From the NCBI GenBank assembly GCA_018894105.1, contig CM032123.1, forward strand, positions 29,303,744 through 29,367,743: a stretch of DNA of 64,000 nucleotides, read 5' to 3'. Within the stretch, counting starts at the first letter, position 1. The number at the start of each line of letters is the position of its first letter. Under the pieces are notes generated by a model, which saw only the letters and a program-made list of their open reading frames with translations, was not told the DNA's origin and made no database searches. The position numbers were made by a program, and so were the translations under genes. This document shows positions 10,671 through 22,989 of this stretch, one piece after another. Origin of the DNA: Jacaranda mimosifolia (lineage: Eukaryota; Streptophyta; Magnoliopsida; Lamiales; Bignoniaceae).

Positions 10671-11328
10671 TGATATAGGATGGCCTACAGTGGCCCAAAT
10701 TAGCGAGGCCCAACACCCAGTCAACGGCCCAGTACCCAAGCGACTCGTCGACCCTGTTCGACCAATCCACAAGGCGCTCCGTGACCCTCGGAGTTGCTCG
10801 ACTATTGTCGACCCCTATTCTTGTCGATTCTTAAAGTCGAGCCCTACACAGTACTCTGCCACCGCATTAAATGTGTTGACTGGCAACACGCCTCCGCATT
10901 AATGGCGCATGACTTCCCCTCATCGTCTGACACAACAGACACCGCAACAGTGTACCATCTTGTCCTACAGCATAAAAAGACATCCAACTGGCAATATTCA
11001 AACGGGAGAATTGACCAATTACCCCCGGTAAGAGGCTGGAGGTCCCCGGGGTAAGCCAAGGGCTTCCCTGACATTTCCTACAGGGGGAAGAATATAAAAA
11101 CCCCTCAACCTTGCCTCTCACAGGTATGCACTCATACACTAAAAGCCCCTACGTTCCGCTGCTCGATTAAGAAGGTCGAATATACACTGACTTGAGCGTC
11201 GAAGGGCCTAAGCCGAGGGCCACTCAGCTAGCCTAACGTTTGCTGTGATTGCAAGGTTCCAATCCCAAACCAATCCAGAAGATCCATACCCCGGATCCGT
11301 ATCCATCATCAAAATTGAACCCTCATCA
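10671..11328 (+). repeat. 3' LTR of the Tat element
   Basis: 658 bp, starting TG and ending CA, gapless match to 1-559 from 10770 onward. It carries TATAAAA at 11093-11099. The sequence drops at once into AT-rich DNA after 11328. Confidence 0.97.
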
Positions 11329-12833
11329 AATAGGTATTTGTTGCTCTAACACTCGAGTTCCATTATATCTTATCTCAATTGACCTTGGTTATCTTACTCT
11401 AAGACTTCAAGCTAATTTGATTATATGTTACCAAATGTAATTCTGAGTGGTTAACCCTAACAACTCTATTCATCACTTCACTTATTTTATAGTTACATAA
11501 CAAGGGTCCATGTTCCTAAATTAATTGAGTTTTACGAGTTTATTAGACCCAAGTTGGGTAATTCATTTTTGTTATAACATTTATGTAACTTAATCTTTAG
11601 ATTAAGCTTAACAATATTTTGGTTCACAACATACTTTACTATCAGGTCCAAGAATATAGTTTTAAGTCAATCTTTCTAAATTTACCAATTTAGGATTATA
11701 ATAATTTTTTTCAATGATTACAAAATTAATCATCTTCTTAAATGGAATTACATTTCAATAATCGTAATTCAATAAGCATTGAATTAGAATTGTAAAAATC
11801 AATTGAATTAACATTCGATATGAAATTTATCCAATTGGATTGAACTGAGATCTATCTCAAGCTCGAAATAGCCCAGATGAGTCTGGGATTAAATTCTATG
11901 TAGACTGTCCAAAAAATACCATACGCATTGTTGTTGGACCACTATGCACCGCTGTCAGAGGTGGAGGCCACCACCACCACTGGGTGTATGTCAACAAGCT
12001 GAGCATAACCCCTAAACTAATTTCAGCAACCTCCACAATTTAGGCTATTAATTGGCTATTCAAAATTCTGCCAAACCCTTGCCCCGCCGTCACACCACTA
12101 CCGCAATTCCTCCACACCGATGGTAAAAACTCTAAATTGAAGCTACCATGAGCTTACACACCTAATTCCGACCAAAACCAAGTAAAGCTCTCTAGTTTCC
12201 ACTGTTATAAGTGGTGGAACCAGCAACTCACCGTTCGTCCACCATCGGCTTCCATTTTTCGGCAATTTTACTGTCTGTTTGGTCAATATTTGGTATGGAT
12301 GTGTTCGTCGTGATGAGAGAAATCTAACTATGGTTTTAATTTTTGGTTTTGAGCTAGAATGGAGCAAAACTGAGCTTAGGAGAGATTGGATTGTTTTTTG
12401 AAAATTTGATTAAGTTTTGTCCTTAATCCTATATATAAAACATTTTTCAGTTTCTTCAATTTGACCTTCAAACTTTCATATCATATTCAATTGAACCCCT
12501 AGGCTTTTAATTGCCTTTCAATTTGGTCCTTGTGTGTTAATTAAATCCTCCAATTCTTATTTCTTGTACATTGACCCCTAACATTTCTGTTTCTGGGCAC
12601 TTAGGTCCAAATTTAATTATTCTGAAGTCCTCTGACTTTTAATTTACTCACATTGACCTCCTAAATTTTATAATTTTAAACAATCAAGTCCTTCTTTTAT
12701 TCTCAATTTAATCCCTCAACCACAAATATTTAATTCTAGACTTTTAATTAAATCTAATCCAACATTAATATAGACAAACTTATTGATTTCACATTTTATT
12801 GCATTTTAGGATTTTGAAATTCGGTATGTTACA
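11329..12833 (-). repeat. Gypsy long-LTR fragment, minus orientation
   Basis: Read on the minus strand it starts TGTAACATACCGA at 12833, just after a purine-rich tract (12834-12850). It shares its 'ggacttgattgt / ggtcaatgtgag' body with the plus-strand LTR at 47365. It is cut at 11328 by the Tat element, so the Tat element probably landed in this LTR. No gene is visible. Confidence 0.72.
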
Positions 12834-15470
12834 ACTCTCCCCTCCTTAAGAGAATCTAGTCCCCAAATTCCTATTTAAAATGTGAAAGGTCTCGTAGTGT
12901 CATCACTCACCATCTTACTATTCCCAAGGATAATTTTATTGCAATTCCTATCTCTTACAATCTAATCGGTTCCATATATTCTTTTCTCATATCTTGAGTG
13001 ACTCTTGTTTGTTGTAGGAAAGTAGAAATCCTTCTTACTAGGAATCACCGTTGTAGTTTTCTTCATCTACCCCCACTCACCTGAGCATTTTATATTTCCT
13101 CATGTGTTTAGTGTTGCCTTACATATCCCATGTCCAGTAGGATCATCTGTTCCTATGTCTCAAGTCTTTCCAACATATGTGCAATCATTCCCTCATGACC
13201 CCATATTCATTTCAAGGCATAGACATATTTGATATTTTCTTAAGTTTCCCAAGAAAGGGTAAAACTAGTACCAAGATTAATCCATTTCTTCAATTCTCAA
13301 ATTTCTCTATACATCCCCATTCATTCAAAGATTAGCCCCATTTCAACTATTTCAATCAGTAGACCTACGACCTTAAGAAGATCACATTTGACACAAATTG
13401 TCAAAGCCTAAGAAATTTTTATTCCTGACATATTCTCCAATCTTCTTTAGCTTACTATGGCTCCGACTTTGGTATGATCAAATTCTAATTCCTCTCAGGA
13501 AATCATGTGCTTTGCAATATCTGAATTCCAAATCGAACTTCTCATTTTCAACTCGTGTATATAATTTTATTTCTCTCGTTCTTTTGATTCAGATGTTTAC
13601 ACTTAGATAATATGCTATAACTTTTTCTAGGAAGTTCCATTAGCTTACAAGAGAGATTTTATTTTAGTGAGGCAACCCAAAGTGACAAGTCATAAATTCT
13701 TAAAGGGATAATTCTATTTTCAGGATTTAAGTTCTCTTGGGGCACCTATAACCTTTTTCTTGTAATTTATTCTTTGGTGAGAACATAGATGTATAGAACA
13801 ATTTTGTACATTTTGTAAGAGAAATAATAACTAGCACAAGCTAACCCTCTTCTTCATTTCATAGGCTCTCTTCATACCTTTTCTTAGGTATTAAGGTCGC
13901 CAATTCTCCTTATCTAAATAAATCAACATATCCACTATCTAACAAAAATCTTGAATACACCTATGGTATTAATGGTCAGAACCTAAAGGACTTTATATTT
14001 CTAACATATCTCCCGTTGGTCTTCAATTGTCTACAATTCTTGGTTTTAGTAGGGTCACTTTGCTATTTCTGATGAGGTTACAAACCTTTGAACTTACATT
14101 TTTTCCAATTGATATTCAATTCATTAGCTTGGCACATAATTTGTATTCCAACTAACATTCCCGTCACCAAACGAAATTATAGTATGGCACTTTCATTGAG
14201 TCCAAGTATACTAGATGTCCTTAGCGAAATCATCAAAAACTGATTCAACAAATTAGAACATCCTACATCTCATGTCAGTAAATACTGTAAGGGCATTGAT
14301 CAATCTAAATGACATTACTTCAACTCATAGTATTTATATCATATCATATGAGGTAATTCTTCATGTACCTTTTGCTCAAACTTCTAACTACGAGCATCCT
14401 TAACTTAGGTCAACCATAATAAATTATAGGCCCTTACAATGAGCGAAGTAGTTACGTGAGCAATGTGTTTTAGTTTGGCACTTAATAGACTAGCTCAGTT
14501 CTTATTAATATCTCTCTATAAACTTTGGTGAATAGATTCCAAATACCCATGGGGTTTTTCATAGGGCCTTTTACAATACTTTTAGAACTACTAGTCTAGT
14601 CATGTCTATCACTAACCCACAATGTATCATTCCCCTACAGTAAGATTCTATCATCTGCCTCCTTGCTTCAAAATCTATTCACAGAATTGGCGTAAGGACT
14701 TGACGTCATCGTCTATCTTTTTCTGTACATTTTCAGTTAGAGTATTCTCATCTTAGTTTTCGATCTTGTTAATTTGGTTAATTGATAATTGTCCGTTATG
14801 ATATAACCGACTTGTGATTGAGATTAATTAACATTTCCTGTTGGCATTAATTTAATAAAACCTAATGGTTTTTCATTTCTAACATATTCCTAGCTGTTTT
14901 TGATTGACTATAACCTTGATCTCAACAAGATCACTCGGTTGTTCTCTCATGGTGTTATACACCCTCGATTATACCTTTCCCCCAACTGATATTCAATCGG
15001 TTAAGCTAACATATAGTTTGTATTCCTATAAGCATTATCGACTTCGAGCGTGACTATGATATATGTCTTTCCTCCCTTTTTGAATATATTAGATATACTT
15101 AACAGCATTGTTAGAAACTAACCTAAGAAATCAGAACACCCTATACATCATCCTTAAAGTAATTATAGATTTTCACCCTAGACCAGGTAGTTTATGTGAA
15201 AAGGCGTGTAGATTCTATGTTCAAAAAAGCTAATTCAGTCTTTGTCGTTATCCCATAAGTCTTTATTAATGATATCTGGTCTAATCTTGTTTACTAATAA
15301 ACCACATAGGCTTCATTTTGCCACAACCAAGATCCTATCCTACATTGCCTTGCTTTATAATCTATCTATGACATTGTCGTGAGGGAGTTGGCATCACTGT
15401 CTATCATTTCCCGAGTGTCTCCGTTCATGGTGTTTGCATTTTGGTATTTGAACTGGTTGAGTCAATTAAT
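12834..15470 (-). mobile_element. Degenerate Gypsy internal region with an internal duplication
   Basis: Lies upstream (minus sense) of the LTR at 12833, so by position it should be the 3' internal part of that element. I could read no gag, RT or integrase motif in any frame. Two diverged copies are visible at about 13960-14760 and 14870-15430: shared blocks include AACTGATATTCAATCG against AATTGATATTCAATTC, and CCTTGCTTTATAATCTAT against CCTTGCTTCAAAATCTAT. The offset falls from about 880 to about 690 bp along the repeat, so the second copy has lost roughly 190 bp. Confidence 0.55.
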
Positions 15471-15477
15471 TGGCAAC

Positions 15478-17140
15478 TGTCTACTGTAGTAAAAAAGGAC
15501 TTAATCAAAGGCATCCATAAAGTTGGTTTCGTAAAAAATAAAATATGTGATGCATGCATGAAAGGCAAACAAATAAAAATATTATTTCAGCCGATAAATG
15601 ATATTGCATCTTCCAAACTTCTGGATCTTCTCCATGTTGATCTCTTTAGACCCATCACTTGGAGGAAGTAAATATGTATTTGTAATTATAGATGATTTTT
15701 CTCGCTTTACTTGGGTGCGATTTCTTTCTCATAAAAATGAAGCTTTAAGTCACTTTATCACTCTCACCAAGAATATTCAAAATGAAAAAAGGCATATAAT
15801 TAAAACCATCAAAAGCCAATCTCGGAATGGAATTTGACAACCACAAATTTGCTACTTTTTGTGATGAATTTGGTTGTACTAACAATTTCTCTGCTCCAAA
15901 ACCACCCCAACAAAATAAGGTAGTTGAAAGAAAAAATAGGATTCTATAGAAAATGGCTCGAACAATACTAAACGAATATGATCTTCCCAAATCCTTATGG
16001 GGGAGGCGGCAAACACAACCTACTATGCAATCAATAGAGTCTTCTTAAGATCTTTTATTAAAAAGACTCCCCATGAACTCTAGAAAGGTAATATACCAAA
16101 TATCTCTTACTTTTTCATGTTTGGATGCAAGTGTCGCATTCTAAATGATAGGAAGCACCTTGAAAAATTTTATTCTAAGTTTGATGAGGTATGTTTGTTG
16201 ACTACTTTACTCATAGTAAAGCTTATAGAGTTTTCAATAAAAGAAAAGAACTATCCAATAATCCGTATATGTGGTATTTGATGAATCTGACTCTTTACTA
16301 GATAAGGATACCTTGAACATAGAAACTACAAGTTTTGACAAAGTCACAGAAGTGCTCCAGCAAGAAAAAGAAGCAAAAAAGGAAGAAACTCAAAATATTG
16401 CTAAGTCAGTTGCAACTACTACTAAAATTTCCAATGATGACAACGAGGAACAAGTCTTGGAATTTAAACACACATCAAGTCATTCAACAAACATCATTAT
16501 TGGAGATCCAACAGTTGGGATAGCAGTGAGGTCAAAATCCAAAAATGATGACTCATAATATTCTAACCTTGTGCTTTTGTCTTTTGCAAAACCAAGCAAT
16601 ACAATAGAAGCTCTAAATAACGAATCTTAGGTCAATGCAATGAAAGAAGAGTTTCACAATTTGAGAAAAAAATAAGGTATGAACCTTAGTCGAAAGACCT
16701 GATGATCATCTTGTGATTGGAACCAAGTGAGTCTTCTGCAATAAAATGGATGAATAAGGATGCAAAATTGACCGTGAAAGCACCACTGGAACTTGTCAAC
16801 TCCTTGGAACTTATTTGGTAAGCTGGTGTAACATAAAACAAAGTGGAGTATCTATTTCAATCATTGAGGTCGAATATATGGCACTAGGTAATTAATACCC
16901 TCAAATATTGTGCAGGAAACAAACTCTTAGCGATTTTAGGTTAAACTTCTTTTGCATTCCAATTCATTATGACAATACAAGTGCCATTAGTATAAGCAAG
17001 AACCCAGTACATCAATCATGCACAAAGTATAAGGTAATTAGGCATCATTTTACAAAAAATCATGTTAAAAAAGGTTATGTTTGCATAAATTTTGTAGAAG
17101 CAAAAAATAATTGGCAGACATCTCCACTAAATCTCTTCCT
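15478..17140 (+). pseudogene. Copia pol remnant: integrase and RNase H, RT mostly missing
   Basis: GAG-pre-integrase (KDLIKGIHKVGFVKNKICDAC at 15498-15557), then integrase core LLHVDLF and IIDDFSRFTWVRFLSHKNEA after a frame change near 15660. Further integrase pieces in several frames are APKPPQQN-like (about 15900), the AINRVFLRSFIKKTPHEL segment, FGCKCRILNDRKHLEKF and VVFDESDS. After a charged linker (16300-16560) the text jumps from the start of RT (DDHLVIGT, about 16700) to RNase H (IEVEYMALGN, IPIHYDNTSAISISKNPVH, IRHHF). The YVDD part of RT is absent. At least two frameshifts and many stops; not functional. Confidence 0.9.
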
Positions 17141-17820
17141 GAGGATTGATTTTGTTTTCTTAAAAATAATTTGGGCATTACCTCATTTACCATATAAATT
17201 TTCGTTTTGGAATTATTTCATTGAATATTTGCTTATCTTTCACCATGTAAGTCTTCATATGCCTCTCTTTTGTTGCTTTTTGTATCTCAACTATTTTGTC
17301 TTCTATTTGGAAGTTCCAGATCATTAAATCTTATCCATATCCATCTTACGTAGATTGATTCTGTTTTCTCAAACACAATCTAGGCATTATACCATTTTCC
17401 GCATGAATTTTTGTTTGCCTTTCATAATTTCTACTTTTATTATTGGCTCGTTATGTATAATTCTCACAATCGCTATCTTTTTTATGATAAGGGGGAGATC
17501 TTGTACCAGCTTATATTGTTGTTTTGTTGCTTACATCTTAGGACTATTATGAAAACCATTTCAATTAATCAAACTAGTATCTTTTTGTTTATTGCACTTT
17601 TGAACTAGCATTACTTAAACTACTTTGATGATGCATTGCTAATCTAATGGTTTGGTCCACTTTAAATAAATTGATTTTGTATATTGTGTCTAGTTAACTC
17701 TTTATTGTTGGAGATACAGCACTTACATTTGACATGGAGAGAAAAACAATTTTTTTCATGGAAGGATGCTCATTCGCATGGGAGAATGACAAAATAGAAC
17801 ATTATAAAAAAAAAGGAGAT

Positions 17821-18660
17821 TGTTAGGATCCCCTCTTTATTTGTTTTTAATTATTCCCATTTTGTCGGAAACTTTATTTTTCTTAAATCTATCAAGATTT
17901 GATAACCAAATTTTGTCTATAGATTAAGGAAACTAGCCATTGCTTAAATTATGGGTGATCATGAATCTTACCCTAAAGTAGGCATTCTAAGTATGGTAAC
18001 ATGTAGTTTCACTCATTAAGGAAGTTGAATCAGTTGCAGCAAGGAATCTCGGCCTAAATCACAGGTGATCAAGAAACTTACTTTAAGGTTGGTGTTCTAA
18101 GTATGGTAACTTACTATTGCAATCATTAAAGGAGCAGAATCAATACCGGTGAGGAAACTTGTCTTTGACAGCTTCATTCCAGCAACAATTAGGCAGTCCC
18201 ATCAAGAAAAAGTTCCAACACAATATTTAAACTCTCACATAATTTAGAAGATGCAAGCCGAATTGAGAAAACTAAGCTTGAGAGTGATTCTCAATTAGAA
18301 GTTTGAATTAAAATCAACTTTTATAGCTATCTTTATATTAGACTCTCGTTCGATCTTAGTTATAGGCTAGTTGTGTGCTTGTCATTGCCTGTGAGATGTT
18401 GAGTTGTCAATATTTGATTATCATACTTTTGTACTGATTCTCTTATTGAGTAAAGTACAAGTTAAAATCCTAAGTCTTATGATTTAGGTAGTGGATTAGG
18501 CTTGTTGAACTACTATAAAATCCATTGTCCTGTTTTTTTTGTTGCTTATTGTTTCTGTTACCTTTAGAACTTTAGTTATATCTGGAAATTCCAGTTTATC
18601 ATTTTCTGAGTTATCTAGTTATAAGTCAAAGACTCCTTTGATTCAATTTCTCTGTGGGGC
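17821..18660 (+). repeat. 3' LTR of the plus-strand Copia element
   Basis: Starts TGTTAGGATCCCC after an A-rich/GGAGAT purine tract. It resembles the minus-strand Copia LTR at 57379-58079, especially the AGTAAAGTACAAGTTAAAAT and CCTAAGTCTTATGATTTAGG segments near the end. It holds an internal duplication of about 110 bp (17950-18055 and 18057-18160, each with GGTGATCA and TTCTAAGTATGGTAAC). The right border is approximate. Confidence 0.75.
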
Positions 18661-18823
18661 CTTATATTATTTCAAATGTCCATCCACTTACACATTTTTG
18701 TTTAATAAGTATTTGCAAAAGAATACTTTATTTATAATATTTGGCAGAAATAGTACTAGATCAATATAGTTCTATTGAAACTAAAAAGGGACACTTATTA
18801 TAAAGTACCAAATCCACTTTCCA

Positions 18824-18930
18824 ATTTCATGTTTAGTCCTTACTTGATTTTTCATAGAATGAGCTCTCTAGTTTTGTTAAAAGTTTAGAGATCACTCCCT
18901 TCCCAGTTAATTTAGCAAAAATACCCTTAA
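18824..18930 (+). repeat. Left terminal inverted repeat of the MULE
   Basis: Pairs with the reverse complement of 29675-29773. Shared blocks, in order, are CACTTTCCA, a TTTAG..TCCTT block, AAAGTTTAGAGATCACTCCC (right arm: AAACTTTAGGAATCACTCCC) and AATACCCTTAA (right arm: AATACCCTTGT). Identity is moderate and there are small gaps. Confidence 0.7.
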
Positions 18931-19362
18931 GCATAAAAATTTTCACTCATTTTTTTAAATTCTTCTCTATTCGCACAATCAAACACTATTTATCTCCATT
19001 CCCAAACACTAAACCCTAGCTTCAACTTTCATTACCAGAAATAAAAAGAAAAATCACAAAAGAAAACTAAGCTCGACAACGGGATCAAGAACATTGATGG
19101 CCCAACCACCACCAGCACGACCACCACATTTTCTTCTTCTTAGTTTATTTTCATCATTTTCAGGCTTTTTACTCAGTTTATTTTCGTTCTTCCCATTTTA
19201 TTTTCACAATTTATTTTCTCAATTTATTACCAGGCACTTTCTCCATCTTTTAGTTTTCTGAAAACGTCAACCAGTAGTGAAGGTGAAGTGTTCACTCAAG
19301 TCTCAAGGAGTTGCCGCTACAAAGATTAGCTCTATATAATCAATTAACGATAGTACTCTTTA

Positions 19363-22300
19363 ATGGACATGTACCTTAATCTTGCAAGAAAATGGAGTGA
19401 AATCAACCCCGAGCTCTTTACTTTGCAATACGTAGCTCCACATCAAAGATTGTATGTGACTTTGACTAATGATAATGATTGTATGAATATGGTCTTACTA
19501 CATTTGACATTGAAGATGAACATTATTGACATTCTCATAAATTGAAAGGATGAACCCAATAGCAGTGGAAAGAAGAGCAGTAATACTTTAAGGTAATACT
19601 TCTACAATACCTAAACTGTATTGCATTTTGTAAAGTTTTATACTTGAAATGTTCTACAATTGTACTTCTTTGATTTGAAACTCTTTCTATACTTAGAACG
19701 TTCAACATTATACTTCATTGCCATTACAGTTGTACTGCATTGCAAATGTTTTATAGTTGAAGTGTTCTGTAATTGTACTTTATTTTTTGAAATTGTACTA
19801 CAATGCTGAATTATTTTTCTTCGACTATTCTTCATTTACACTTCATTTTACCTAAAATTGTACTTTCTTAGTGAAGTTTTATATTTCAAGTGTTCTACTA
19901 ATTGTCTAATGTTTTACACTTGAAATGTTCTGCAATTGTACTTCATTTATTTGAATCTATAGTACAAGTTTGAATTACTGATATTCAATATTCTACATTT
20001 GCACTTCATTTTACTTAAAACTGTACTGCATCATTGAAGTTTTATACTTCAAGTGTTCTACTAATTGATTATCTAAAATTGTACTGCATTGCAAGTATTT
20101 TATACTTGAACTGTTCTGTAATTGTAATTCATTTATTTGAATCTGTACTACAATGCTAAATTACTGATCTTTAGTATTCTATATTTATACTTCATTTTAC
20201 CTAAAACTATATTGCATTATCGAAGTTTTATACTTCAAGTATTTTACTAATTGATTATCTGAAATTGTACTGCATTGCTAGTATTTTATACTTGAAGTAT
20301 TCTGCAATTATACTTCATTTATTTGAAATTATATTACGATGCTGAATTATTTTTCTTCTATTATTCTACATTTTACATAAAATTGTACTCTATTATTGAA
20401 GTTTTATACTTTAAGTGTTATATTACTTGGTTATCCAAAATCATACTACACTGCTAGTGTTTTATACTTGAATTGTTCTACAATTATACCTTGTTTATTT
20501 GAAATTGTACCACAATGCTGAATTAGTGTTCTTCACGTATTTGACATTTATATTTCATCTTACTAAAATTGCATAGTATTATTGAAGTTTTATACTTCAA
20601 GTGTTCTACTAATTCATTATCCAAAATTGTACTGCATTGTTAGTGTTTATACTTGAATTGTTCTGCAATTGTACCTTGTTTATTTGAAATTGCACCGCCA
20701 TGTTGAATTAATGTTCTTCAAGTATTTGACATTTAAACTTCATCTTACTAAAATTATACTGCATTATTGATGTTTTATACTTTAAGTGTTCTGCTAATTG
20801 ATTATCCAAAAATGTACTGTATTGCTAGTGTTTTATACTTCAAATGTTTTGGAATTATACTTCATTTATCTAAAATTGCACTGCAATGCTAAATTATTTT
20901 TCTTCGACTATTCTACATTTATACTTCATTTTATCTAAAGTTGTATTGCGTTGGTAAACTCCAAAGGATGCATTAGAGGATGAAGTTGGTTCAACCAATG
21001 CATCATAAAATGAAATGGCTTTAGTTAGCAACTTAATTGATGCATGGAGGCATTGCATATATGGAGAGGGTTAGACGTTCAAGGATGTTGAGGAGTTCAA
21101 AATTATGCTTAAGAATTATACGGTCGCTACTATATGGTCATTTCAATGCAAGAAAAGTGGCAACAAAAAATCATAGCCGTTTACAGCGATGAAAATTGTA
21201 AATGGAGAATCTATGCATCAAGGAATGAGACTGATAAATTATTTAGCATTCAAAAATACAATCTAGAGCACACATACTGTGAGGCTAATCTTCAGACGAA
21301 GGGACATCTTAAAGCTGATTTCACTTAGTTGATAACATTGTGAAGGATAAATTGAGATTAGAGCCATGTTATCTGCCACTACCATCTTGAAAGATATCCA
21401 TAGAGAATACAGTGTGGAACTTATATACCATAAAGCATGGATAGGTAAGAAATTAGCTATGAATGACATCCATGGAGCTAAGAAGAGATCTTATGATAAA
21501 TTGATGTGGTACTATGATGCTGTAAAGAGAACAAACCCTGGAAGTATTATAGACTGTGGGATTGACCCAATTAGTTGGAAATTTTATCGGCTATTTATAT
21601 ATATTAGTGCTTGCCTTATTGGTTTTTTCAAGGGATGCATGCCATTAATATTCTTAGATGGCACTAATATTAAAAGTAAATATAAAGAAAGCTTACTCAG
21701 TGTTGTCAGTTAGGTTGCTAATGATGACTTATCACGCTAGCATATGTAATTGTTGACTCTGAAAATGATATTAATTGGGAGTGGTTTTGCTTTAGGCTAG
21801 GAAGTGTCTTAAAAGGTTTACTTTCTTCTCTGATCGACATCCAGGTCTTTTTAAGGCCATTCCTATGATATTTCTTGGCAGCCATTGTGCATATTGTTTG
21901 AGACACTTAGTGGATAACTTAAAAAAACAAGTAAGAACTTTATCTTTACTTGTGAAACAATTGTATGAAATAAACTCTAATTCATAACATATAGTATATT
22001 TACAATCCTATTATTTTAAATTCATGAATTAAGGAAGTACCCCCTGCATAACAAGAAACATTGGGCTTCTATTTTTATGAAAGCTGCATATGCACCTACA
22101 AAGCAGGAGTATACTCGATATATATATATACAGCATCTTGGAGTCAATGTCACTTGCTAGTGGCTTTATTAGGCAGTCTGACCTACTATGTTTGGCAAAT
22201 TCCTTATTCAATGGAGATAGATGGGGGATAATAAACAATAATCAAGCAGAATGCTGGAATAATTATGTGAAACTGGCCTAATTTATGCTAGTTGTAGCCA

Positions 22301-22849
22301 TGGTTGATCACATATGCAAGCAAATAATGGTTATGGTGCATGATCAATGAGAAGTATGATGGGTGGTCAATTATGTCCCAAGCAAGAGAAGAAATTAGCA
22401 ATCAATTATATGCATTCTTGTACCTTAAAAGTTGTCATGTCAGCAGTTGGAGCTTTGAGGTGATTGAGCCTGACAAATTGTATGCTGTAGATTTGCATAG
22501 CAAGGTTTATTCATACAGAACATGGCAAATTAATAAAATACCATGCAAGCATGCTTGTGCTTGTATCGAGTCAAAGTCACATTCACCATACTATTTTACT
22601 GATCAATACTACCGAGTTGAGATGTATCAACAAGCATACCAAGCAGTGATAAACCTTACTCTTACTTATGATATACATATATTCCCTCTAAATGATGATG
22701 GTGTCATTAATGCACCTGATTGCCGATCTCAGCTTGGATGTAGAAAGACACAGACGATTCCATCACAAGTTGAGAAACATGTTATTAAATGTACATGGTG
22801 TGGCAGAACAGGGCATAATTGTCGAACTTGCGAAGAATTAGTAAACTAG
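19363..22849 (+). pseudogene. MULE (MuDRA-type) transposase, disrupted, multi-exon
   Basis: First exon at about 19363-19592: PB1-like N-terminus (YVAPHQRLYVTL, NMVLLHLTLKM), then a GT donor at 19593. The next coding part starts near 20967, so an intron of about 1.4 kb would hold the 185-bp array. MuDR domain at about 21070-21330 (FKDVEEFKIMLKNY, CKWRIYASRNE). Transposase core: FLDGTNIKSKYK (Asp at 21657), FSDRHPGLF (Asp at 21832), [12 protein letters not shown], a GTAAG donor near 21931, YPLHNKKHWASIFMKAAYAP, then NNNQAECWNN (Glu at 22249). C-terminus: SWIM-like region TWQINKIPCKHACACI at about 22515-22565 and CCHC zinc knuckle CTWCGRTGHNCRTC at about 22790-22835. It is broken by several stops and frame changes (for example 21328, 21711, 22279). 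The three acidic residues survive, but the first two SWIM cysteines are tyrosines. Confidence 0.88.
19640..20940 (+). repeat. About 185-bp AT-rich tandem array inside the MULE
   Basis: TACTTGAA-nTGTTCTGCAATTGTACTTCATTT-type blocks recur near 19918, 20102, 20289, 20467, 20652 and 20837, at spacings of 178-187 bp, with older copies near 19640 and 19754. It lies between the first and second coding parts of the transposase, so most likely inside an intron. Confidence 0.9.
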
Positions 22850-22989
22850 ATAAATTAGCTGAACTATGTGGCAGGAGAAGAATTTTGAAGAACTTTGGAT
22901 TGTTCATTTATACTGAAATTTTATTGTATTTGTGGATTACTTTGGATTGCTGCATTGAAATTTATCATCGACAACTACTTTTCACTCAC

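Larger units (their letters stand above)
1..11328 (+). mobile_element. Tat-lineage Ty3/Gypsy LTR retrotransposon, decayed
   Basis: The two LTRs (1-559 partial, 10671-11328) flank a primer-binding site, gag, pol in Gypsy order (protease, RT, RNase H, integrase), a tandem array, an antisense gene and a polypurine tract. A second RNase H between the first RNase H and integrase, a gag knuckle of the CHFHKQKGHDTEDC type, and the antisense gene upstream of the 3' LTR all point to the Tat/Retand group. Over the 559 shared bases the LTRs differ at about 29 positions (about 5%), so this is a fairly old insertion. Gag and pol carry many stops and cannot make proteins. The element is visibly GC-richer than everything to its right. 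The 5' flank is outside the window, so the target duplication cannot be checked; the five bases after the 3' LTR are AATAG. Confidence 0.96.
15475..18660 (+). mobile_element. 5'-truncated Ty1/Copia element with internal RT deletion
   Basis: Begins inside the GAG-pre-integrase domain, abutting Gypsy debris, continues through integrase, jumps to RNase H, and ends with a polypurine tract (17811-17820) and an LTR. It is the same family as the minus-strand Copia element at 50.8-58.1 kb: protein motifs and LTR ends match. The right LTR end is approximate because the closing CA is not clear. Confidence 0.88.
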
